DNA from: Aureococcus anophagefferens
Lineage: Eukaryota; Sar; Pelagophyceae; Pelagomonadales; Pelagomonadaceae
Length of the DNA: 64,000 nt
Reading direction: 5' to 3'
Assembly: GCF_000186865.1 (NCBI RefSeq)
Contig: NW_008705561.1
Coordinates: 62,001 to 126,000, forward strand
Positions within the stretch are counted from its first letter, which is position 1. Each line of letters starts with the position of its first letter. Below, one piece after another: positions 25,782-32,836 of this stretch. Below the pieces are notes generated by a model. The model was not told the origin of the DNA, did no database searches, and worked only from the letters and a program-made list of their open reading frames with translations. Made by a program: the position numbers and the translations under genes.

Positions 25782-27137
25782 ATGGCAATGGCCACGCTTC
25801 GCAGAGCAGCAGTGCTGCTACTAATGGCACACACCGCCGCGTTCACGGCGCCGCGGTCGCGCGCGCCGTCGCTGACGACGGCGCGGGCCGTGGCGCCAGC
25901 CGTCGAGGCCTTCGAGGCCTTCGAGGCGGCGGCGATCGTGGGCGGGGCGGTGAAGCTCGTGGAGGGCCTGCTGAAGGGCGGCGGGGCCCGCGGCGAGACC
26001 CTGGCGGCCATCACGGAGCTCGTGGAGCCGTTGGACGTGCTGGCCATCGCGCTGCTCTACGCCGTCGCGACGCCCAAGGGCCTCGCGGCGCGCGCGTCCG
26101 CCGTCGCGCGGCGCGCGGCCGGCCCGCTGCGCCGCGGCCTCGCCGACGACGAGGAGAAGCGGTTCCGGCGCGAATTTTCCCTCGTGCGGGCCCTGGGGCG
26201 GCCCCTGCGCACGCTCTTTTGCACCTGGTACCCCCTGTTCTACGCCGTGGACCTCGGCTGCGCCGTGTGCCGGCAGGCGCTCGGCGTGCCCGTGCCGGCG
26301 TTCCTGCAGCCCGTCGTCGCCGCCGTGGGCTACGCCTTCGCCGGCGGCCTCTTCGTCTGCGGCCTCAAGCGCGTCTTCCTCGCGCGGTCGCTGTCCTGGG
26401 CGCGGCGCCAGCGCGCGAGGTTCGACACGCTCGACCGCGTCGCGTCCGCGGCGTGCTGGGCCCTGGTCTGGACGCTGTGCCTGGAGAACGTCTGCGCGCG
26501 CACGGGCCTGAACCTCCAGAGCGTGCTCGCCTTCGGGGGCGTCGGGTCCGTCGTGCTGGGTTTGGCGTGCCAGACGCCGCTCTCGAACGTCGTCTCGGGC
26601 ATCCTCGTCGCCGTCACGGACCCCTTCGAGGTCGGCGACGAGGTCGACCTGGGGGACGGGCGGGCGGGCTACGTCGAGAAGATGGGCTGGTACACGACGG
26701 AGATGCGCGGCTACGACAACCGCGCCATCACGATCCCGAACGCGCAGATCGCCGAGGCGACGACGATCAACTACAGCCGCGTGCACCACCAGCTCCTCAA
26801 GACGAAGCTCCGGCTGCGGCGCGCCGACGCGCCGCGCGTCGACGCCCTCGTCACGGACATCCGCAAGACGCTCGCGGCGACGGACGGCGCCGTCGACGAC
26901 CGCGAGAACAAAAACGCGATCCGCGTCTACCTCGAGGGCTACTGCCCGGACACGGGCAGCCCGGAGATCGACGTCGAGTGCCACTACCTCGGCTCGGACA
27001 CGGACGAGTTCCTCGAGTGGCGCGAGGGCGTCCTCCTGGCCATCTACGACGCGGTCCAGCGCGCGGACTGCGAGCTCACCTGGAAGACGAGCCTCGAGGT
27101 GCGCCGCCAGTTCGCCGACGGCGTCGGGGACGTCTAG
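25782..27137 (+). CDS. MscS-like mechanosensitive channel, probably plastid-targeted
   Basis: A 451-residue protein. The leader RRAAVLLLMAHTAAFTAPRSR is a signal peptide ending in an A-F junction followed by a Ser/Arg-rich stretch, the bipartite plastid-targeting pattern of algae with red secondary plastids. SVLAFGGVGSVVLGLACQ then TPLSNVVSGILVAVTDPFEV near residue 247 is the MscS pore helix and start of the beta domain; RAITIPNAQIAEATTINYS fits the next conserved block. About four hydrophobic segments precede the pore. Plant and algal MSL channels in plastids release ions under osmotic stress. The ATGs at 25782 and 25788 are both possible. Confidence 0.85.
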   Translation: MAMATLRRAAVLLLMAHTAAFTAPRSRAPSLTTARAVAPAVEAFEAFEAAAIVGGAVKLVEGLLKGGGARGETLAAITELVEPLDVLAIALLYAVATPKGLAARASAVARRAAGPLRRGLADDEEKRFRREFSLVRALGRPLRTLFCTWYPLFYAVDLGCAVCRQALGVPVPAFLQPVVAAVGYAFAGGLFVCGLKRVFLARSLSWARRQRARFDTLDRVASAACWALVWTLCLENVCARTGLNLQSVLAFGGVGSVVLGLACQTPLSNVVSGILVAVTDPFEVGDEVDLGDGRAGYVEKMGWYTTEMRGYDNRAITIPNAQIAEATTINYSRVHHQLLKTKLRLRRADAPRVDALVTDIRKTLAATDGAVDDRENKNAIRVYLEGYCPDTGSPEIDVECHYLGSDTDEFLEWREGVLLAIYDAVQRADCELTWKTSLEVRRQFADGVGDV

Positions 27138-27503
27138 GTCGGGGGGGGGGGGGGGGGGCGCCGCTAACGCCGCGCACGGCTCGGGTGCGGCGCCGCCGCG
27201 TCGGGGGACGCCCCCTCGGAATCGACGATTTTCGACGCGGCGCGCGCCTGCGCCGCGGCGGCGCCGGCTTTGACGCCTGCTTCAATGTGGGTTCCGATGG
27301 AAAAGGATACTTTATTCAAATTCAATATCTCGACCTATTTTTTCCGATCTTTCTTGCAGATGGTACTACAGATTGGCTGATCGGCTGCCGACTTGGCGGC
27401 TTCGAAGACGATCTGAGCTCGTGATGCCCCGGGCGCGCCCCGGTGCGTAAAAGGCAGCCCCCCGCGGTCCCCGCGAACTCTCCTGGCGCGGGCTCGCCCC
27501 CCC
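27138..27503. other. Intergenic region with a run of 18 G
   Basis: G18 at 27141-27158 directly after the MscS stop, then GC-rich sequence, then an AT-rich patch around 27300-27375 that may contain the promoter of the next gene. No gene seen. A missing 5' exon of the next gene could lie here, because that gene's N-terminus has only a weak signal peptide. Confidence 0.5.
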
Positions 27504-30500
27504 ATGGCGCCCCCCGCGCCCCGGCGGACCTCCGCGGGGCGGGGGCTCGCCCTCGCCCTGCTTTCGCGCTCGGGCGCCCACGAGCGCGACGCCCCCCTGG
27601 ATTTGGCGCTGACGGGCGACGACGTGGGGCTCGTCGCCTGGATGGACCTCGCCCTCCACGCGTCCGGGGGCGCCGACGACCTCGTCGCCGTGAGCACGCC
27701 CGGGGGGGGCCTCGCGGCCGCGGAGGTCTGCGCGGGCTACGGCGCGGCGGCGATCTCCGCGGACGCGGCGGGCTGGGTCCCCAACGCGACGACGACGCCC
27801 TGCGAGACCTACGGCGGCCGGGGCTGGCCCGTGGTGCGCTGCGCCGCGGGCGCCTGCGACGAGACCTTCTCGGGCGCCGTCGTCTGGATGCCCGTGGCCT
27901 TCGACGAGCTCGTCTTCGTCGCCCGGCGCGACTCGGACCTCGCGGCCTGCGTCGAGGCCGGCGGCGGCCTCGACCGCGAGGGCCTACGGGGCGCGCTCTG
28001 CGGCGGCAACGGCACGTGGCTCGACGCCGCGGCGGGCCCGAGCTCGAAGAACGGGTGCGCCGCGCTGCTCGCCGCGACGCCGCTGCGGCTCGCGGGCGGC
28101 CGCGACCCGGCGTCGGGCCCGGCGCGCGTGCTCACGCAGGCCCTGGGCTGCGCGCCGCGGGCCCACGACGAGACCTGGGTCGCCGCGGGCGCGGGCGAGC
28201 GCGCCGTCGACGTCTTCGCGGCCGCGCTCCAGTCGCCGGGCGCCGTCGGCGTCGTCGGCGCGTCCGCCGCGGCGGTCTGGGCCCAGGCCGTCGCGCCCCT
28301 CACCGTCGCCGGCGGCGGCAACGCCACGGGCGCGCCCTGGCTCGCGCGGACCGTGCGGCTCGGCGTCCTCAAGTCCGCGCTCGACGCGTGCGCCGACGCG
28401 TGGTCGCCCGCGTGCGTCGCCACGGACGCGCTCCTCGGCGACGGCGCGCTCCAATACCTGAGCGACATGTTCTTCACACGGCCGAGCGCCGCGGACCGCG
28501 CGGCGAGCCGCGCCTACGCGGGCATCGGCGCCGCGCCCGCGGGCCGGCCCAGCTATGACCGCGACTCCGTCGACCACCACGGGAGCCGCGGCCGCGGCGC
28601 GCGCGTCGACTTCGCGCGCCTCGACGACTTCGCGCCGCTGGCCCTCGACGGGTCGCCCGCGGCGCTCCCCGCCGTCGAGGCTCTGGCGAAGCTCTGGACG
28701 GCGGCGGACGACCACGTCGCCGCCGCGTTCCTCGGCGCGCGCGGCTCGACGGCGGGCCTCGCGGCCGTCTGCGACCGCCGCGTCGCCGGCGCGGCCCTCG
28801 CGCGCGCGCCCATCGCGGGCGTCGAGGTCGAGGCCGCCGGCGACGACGGCGCTCTCGAGTGCGTCGCGGGAGCGCGGTCCGACGTCTGGGAGACGGAGGC
28901 GCTGTGCTCGGGGAAGGGCTGCGCGTTCCGCAACGAGCAGGCGGCGCAGGCCCACGCGGAGGCCTTCCCCGGCTGCGGCTACGGCGAGCGCGAGCCCGGC
29001 GCGGCGGACCGGCTCGAGCGCGTCGCCCTCGCGACGGCGACGCTCGGGCGCGCGCCCTTCGTCGTCGTCGCGCGCGCCGGCGGCGCGGCCGCGGCGTGCC
29101 TCGGCGGCGGCGCCGCGGCGCGCCGGCTCCGCGGCGGCGACGGCGGCGCGCCGCCGGCGGCCATCGCCACGTCCCAGCTCCGCTGGGCGCTGTCGGCCTA
29201 CGACGAGGCGCGGCTCTACCGCGACGGCGTCGACGTCGCGGACGTCGCGCCGCACAACGACGGCGACGGCCGCGCGGAGTGGAGCGACCTCGGCGGCGAC
29301 GCCTGCGCCGAGGCGCCCATCGCGGTCCACGGGCCCGACGCCGCCGACAGCGGCGCCGCGGACGACTTCGCGTCCGCCGTGCTCCGCCGCGACGACGAGC
29401 GGCTCCGGGACGACGCGTACGCGGCCCACGTCGACCCGGCGGACGTCCTCGCGGCCGTCGCGGCCGACGGCGGCGCCCTCGGCCTGGTGCCGGCCGCGGC
29501 GGCGGCGCCGGGCCTCGCGTCGGGCGCGCTCGTCGCCGTCGACGTCGTCAAGGCGCACGCGCGGGGCCCGGCCGCGGACGCCGCGGACGCGCCGCGCGCG
29601 GCCTTTGGCGCGCCGCTCGTCTTCGCCCTGCGCGACGAGCCCGGCGCCTGGCGCGCGGCCGGCGACGCCATCGCCTGGGCCCTCGACGACGACGGCCGCG
29701 CGGCGCTCCGCGCCGCGGGCGTCGAGCCCGCGGACGGCGACGGCGCCGCGGCGGCCGCGGCGCTCGTCTGCGACGCGATGGCGCGCCACGGCTTCGAGCC
29801 GTTGCGGCCCGTCGACTGCGGCGCCGCCGGCGCGGCGTCGTCCGACGCCCGCGGCGTCGACGTCGCCGCGGCCGCCGTCGCCGCGGCCGTCGTCCTCGCG
29901 GCGTCGCTCGCGGCCGCGGCTTTCTCGTTCGTGACGCGGCGCCGCCGGCCGCTGCCGTCCAAGGACAAGGAGTTCGGCGGCTCCGCCCAGGACTGGTCCG
30001 CCAAGGGCGAGCTGTCGCTGCTGACGTGCGCGCGGCCCCGGTCCATCGTCCTCGTCCGCGGCAGCGGCAGCGGCGACCTCGGCGGCGACCTCGCGAACCT
30101 GTCCAAGGAGCTCCGGGCGGTCATGCGCTGCGCCAAGGCCATGAACGTGCGCATCGTCGAGTGCGAGAACCTCGCGGACCTCGACGACTGCCTCCACGCG
30201 GCGACGCGGTGGCCCGCGGGCGACTTCCCCGAGGGCGTCGCGACGCGGATCTGGATCCACCTCGCGGGCCACGGCTGCGCGAACCACCTCTTCGGCGACC
30301 GCGTCACGGGCCCGACGGGCGAGAGCGCCAAGCCCCTCGTCGCCGAGTCCGTGCAGCGCGTCGTCACGACGATCTCGCGCTACCGCGACGAGGTCGAGGT
30401 CGTCGTCTGCAACTCGTGCCAGTCGTCGACGCTCGCGGGCGCGATCGCGGGCGCGGGGCTCAGCGCCATCGGCTGGCGGACGGAGTGCACGGACCACGGC

Positions 30501-32486
30501 GCGGCGCTCTTCGCCGCGGCCTTCTACGCGACGGCGTTCCGCGAGGAGCCCCGCGGGTCCCTGTCCGCGGAGCGCGCGGCGTTCCTCAACGCGAAGGCCT
30601 TCCTGCTCGCGCCGCGCGACGCGGCCCTGGCCGTCGTGCCCGCGGCGGACGTGCCCGCGCGCTACGCGACGCGCGTGCTCGGCGTCGCGCGCGACGGCCG
30701 CGACGAGCTCGTCGTCGTCGACGGCGACTCGCCGGACCACTCCGCGAGCGAGCTCGGCAGCGACGCGGGCGACCCCGGGCCCGCGTGGCGCTTCGCGTCG
30801 TCCGGCGCGCCGTCGCCCGGCGCGTCCACGGGCGGCGGCAGCGGCCTGTCGTCGCCGGACCACCTGCCGAGCGAGCTCAGCAGCGACTACAGCGACCATC
30901 CCTGCTGGCCCTACCGGTCGCGCCTCGACCCGAACGCCGCGCGCCGCGGCGACGACGACGCCGCGGGGCCCTACGAGTCGTCGAGCAACGACGGCGACTC
31001 CGCGTCCCACGCGGGCAGCCACGACGACGCGCCCGCGCCCGCCGCCGCGGCGGACCGCGCGCCCGCGGCGAAGCGGCGCCTCGACGCCGCGCCGCGCGCC
31101 GTGAGCCTCGCGCCGGCCGTCGCCGCGCGCTACAGCTTCGTCGACCCCCGGGCGGCCCACGTGGACCGCGCGACGGGCCGCGAGCGCGTGCGCGACGTCG
31201 ACGGCTCCGTCTTCGTCCAGACCATGGAGGAGGTCGACGACTTCGAGTTCCTGAGCTGCCTCCTGGAGATCGACGCCGCGCCCTGCTTCAAGAAGGTCAA
31301 GTGCGAGGCCGACCGCTTCCAGGAGCGCAAGGAGGCGCCGCCGGCGGACGACGCGCCGCCGCCGCCGCCGCCGTCGCCCGAGCGCGGCGCGGACCGCGCC
31401 GCGCCGGCCGCGCCGCCGCCGCACCGCGACGGGGGCTCGGGCTCGGGCTCGGGCGTCCGCGTGACGGCCGTGCCGCCGCCGGCCTACGCGGGGCCGCCGC
31501 CGCCCCGCCGGGAGGCGCCGCGCGCCGCCGCGGCGGCGGCGCCGCCGTCCGCGGCGGCGGCGCCGCCGGACTACGCGGCGGCGCCGCGCCGCGCCTACGA
31601 CGACTACGGCCGCTACGACCGCGGCCCGCCGCCCTACGGCTACCTGCGCGACGCCCGCGACCACGTGCCGCCGCCGGCCCACGACCCCTACGCGGCGCCG
31701 GACCACGCGACCGCGTGGGCGCGGTCGCGCGCGTTCTCCGACCCGCGGCAGCACCGCGTCATGGACCACGCGCGCCAGCGCGGCCCCGTGGACCCGGCCG
31801 ACTACTACCTCCGGGCCCACCACGGCCCGGCCTACGCCGAGCGCCGCGCGCTCGCGCCGGCCTACTACGACATCGTCGCGCGCGACCGCCTCCGCGACCC
31901 CGCGGCCGCGTACGCCGGGCCCGTCGCGCTCGGCGTGCCCGTGCTCTACGACGTGCCCGTCTGCTACGACTACGGCCGGCCGCCGGCGCCCGCGGCCCAC
32001 GCCGCGCCCCGCGACCGCGACGCCTACGGCTTCGACGGCCGCGGCGACGCGGCCCGCGCGGCGCTCGACGGCCGGGCCTCCTTCGAGTGCGCCTACGACG
32101 GCCGCGGGCCCTCGGTGGACTCGCGGTCCTCCGCGTCGTCCTACGACGGCGCGCCGCCGCCGCCGCCGCCGCCGCCGGCCTCGCCGCGCGACCCGCTCGA
32201 CTGCCCCCTGGACCGCGCGACGCTCCAGGGCCTCGGCCCGAAGAAGGTCTCGCGCCTCGCGGCCGTCAACATCCACACGGTCCACCAGCTCGCGACCGTG
32301 GACGTGACGAACCAGGAGCTCGTCGTCATGGCGACGTCGAACCGCCGCTTCGACCGCGCCGTCTCGACGCTCTCCAAGTGGAAGAACGAAGCCCAGCAGT
32401 ACCTCGAGCGGCGGAAGCAGGGCCTCGAGCCGAAAGAAAAGGCCTTCGCCCGGGCCCGTCCCAAGCCCCCGCCCTGGGCCCAATGA
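27504..32486 (+). CDS. Receptor-like protein: two PstS-like binding domains, membrane helix, CHAT/caspase-like domain, HhH-like tail
   Basis: A 1660-residue single-exon protein. Residues about 40-330 form one periplasmic-binding-like domain (VVWMPVAFDELVFVARR). Residues about 385-770 form a second, with APIAVHGPDAADSGAADDF near 603 and LAAVAADGGALGLVPAA after it, the PstS phosphate-binding layout. One membrane helix lies at about 785-809, followed by RRRRP. The cytosolic part at about 845-1060 has the caspase-fold pair IWIHLAGHG (His near 918-922) and EVVVCNSCQSSTLAGAI (Cys near 966-970), then LSAIGWRTECTDHGAALFAAAFY, as in CHAT peptidases. A 500-residue Pro/Tyr/acidic-rich linker leads to a C-terminal HhH-like domain (LQGLGPKKVSRLAAVNIHTV). 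The start at 27504 gives a poor signal peptide, so an upstream exon is possible. Confidence 0.7.
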   Translation: MAPPAPRRTSAGRGLALALLSRSGAHERDAPLDLALTGDDVGLVAWMDLALHASGGADDLVAVSTPGGGLAAAEVCAGYGAAAISADAAGWVPNATTTPCETYGGRGWPVVRCAAGACDETFSGAVVWMPVAFDELVFVARRDSDLAACVEAGGGLDREGLRGALCGGNGTWLDAAAGPSSKNGCAALLAATPLRLAGGRDPASGPARVLTQALGCAPRAHDETWVAAGAGERAVDVFAAALQSPGAVGVVGASAAAVWAQAVAPLTVAGGGNATGAPWLARTVRLGVLKSALDACADAWSPACVATDALLGDGALQYLSDMFFTRPSAADRAASRAYAGIGAAPAGRPSYDRDSVDHHGSRGRGARVDFARLDDFAPLALDGSPAALPAVEALAKLWTAADDHVAAAFLGARGSTAGLAAVCDRRVAGAALARAPIAGVEVEAAGDDGALECVAGARSDVWETEALCSGKGCAFRNEQAAQAHAEAFPGCGYGEREPGAADRLERVALATATLGRAPFVVVARAGGAAAACLGGGAAARRLRGGDGGAPPAAIATSQLRWALSAYDEARLYRDGVDVADVAPHNDGDGRAEWSDLGGDACAEAPIAVHGPDAADSGAADDFASAVLRRDDERLRDDAYAAHVDPADVLAAVAADGGALGLVPAAAAAPGLASGALVAVDVVKAHARGPAADAADAPRAAFGAPLVFALRDEPGAWRAAGDAIAWALDDDGRAALRAAGVEPADGDGAAAAAALVCDAMARHGFEPLRPVDCGAAGAASSDARGVDVAAAAVAAAVVLAASLAAAAFSFVTRRRRPLPSKDKEFGGSAQDWSAKGELSLLTCARPRSIVLVRGSGSGDLGGDLANLSKELRAVMRCAKAMNVRIVECENLADLDDCLHAATRWPAGDFPEGVATRIWIHLAGHGCANHLFGDRVTGPTGESAKPLVAESVQRVVTTISRYRDEVEVVVCNSCQSSTLAGAIAGAGLSAIGWRTECTDHGAALFAAAFYATAFREEPRGSLSAERAAFLNAKAFLLAPRDAALAVVPAADVPARYATRVLGVARDGRDELVVVDGDSPDHSASELGSDAGDPGPAWRFASSGAPSPGASTGGGSGLSSPDHLPSELSSDYSDHPCWPYRSRLDPNAARRGDDDAAGPYESSSNDGDSASHAGSHDDAPAPAAAADRAPAAKRRLDAAPRAVSLAPAVAARYSFVDPRAAHVDRATGRERVRDVDGSVFVQTMEEVDDFEFLSCLLEIDAAPCFKKVKCEADRFQERKEAPPADDAPPPPPPSPERGADRAAPAAPPPHRDGGSGSGSGVRVTAVPPPAYAGPPPPRREAPRAAAAAAPPSAAAAPPDYAAAPRRAYDDYGRYDRGPPPYGYLRDARDHVPPPAHDPYAAPDHATAWARSRAFSDPRQHRVMDHARQRGPVDPADYYLRAHHGPAYAERRALAPAYYDIVARDRLRDPAAAYAGPVALGVPVLYDVPVCYDYGRPPAPAAHAAPRDRDAYGFDGRGDAARAALDGRASFECAYDGRGPSVDSRSSASSYDGAPPPPPPPPASPRDPLDCPLDRATLQGLGPKKVSRLAAVNIHTVHQLATVDVTNQELVVMATSNRRFDRAVSTLSKWKNEAQQYLERRKQGLEPKEKAFARARPKPPPWAQ

Positions 32487-32516
32487 TCCCCCCGAAGCGA
32501 CGATCACCCCGAAGCG
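32483..32516. repeat. Direct repeat spanning a stop codon
   Basis: ATGATCCCCCCGAAGCG (32483-32499, containing the TGA) is followed at once by ACGATCACCCCGAAGCG (32500-32516), period 17. Confidence 0.8.
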
Positions 32517-32603
32517 CGCCCCCGAGGTCGACGCGCCAGCGCCGCGGCACCAGCGCCGCGGCCCGCCACATGCGCGGACCTTTTCAATCCTTGCATGATC
32601 ACC

Positions 32604-32717
32604 CCTTCCCAACGTCCGCGTCAGGACCTCGGGCGCCTCGCTTCCAAATTGAATGAACCCCCCTCCCAACGTCCGCGCCAGGACCCCGGGCGTCTCGCCT
32701 CCAACAACAAGACCCCA
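32604..32717. repeat. Two 57-bp imperfect tandem repeats
   Basis: Each unit contains CCCAACGTCCGCG, then CAGGACC, CGGGCG and CTCGC(T/C)TCCAA. They differ mainly by C/T changes and by a variable AT-rich end. They lie in the 350-bp gap 32487-32836, which holds no gene. Confidence 0.8.
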
Positions 32718-32836
32718 CCCACAAACGCGAGGCCTCCGCCCCTAGCCGGACCCTGCAGCGTAACTTTCCCCCCTCTTCGCGAGTAGGTGATCATGGGGTG
32801 GGATGCCAATGGGGTCCCGGTTCGTAGACTAAGAAT

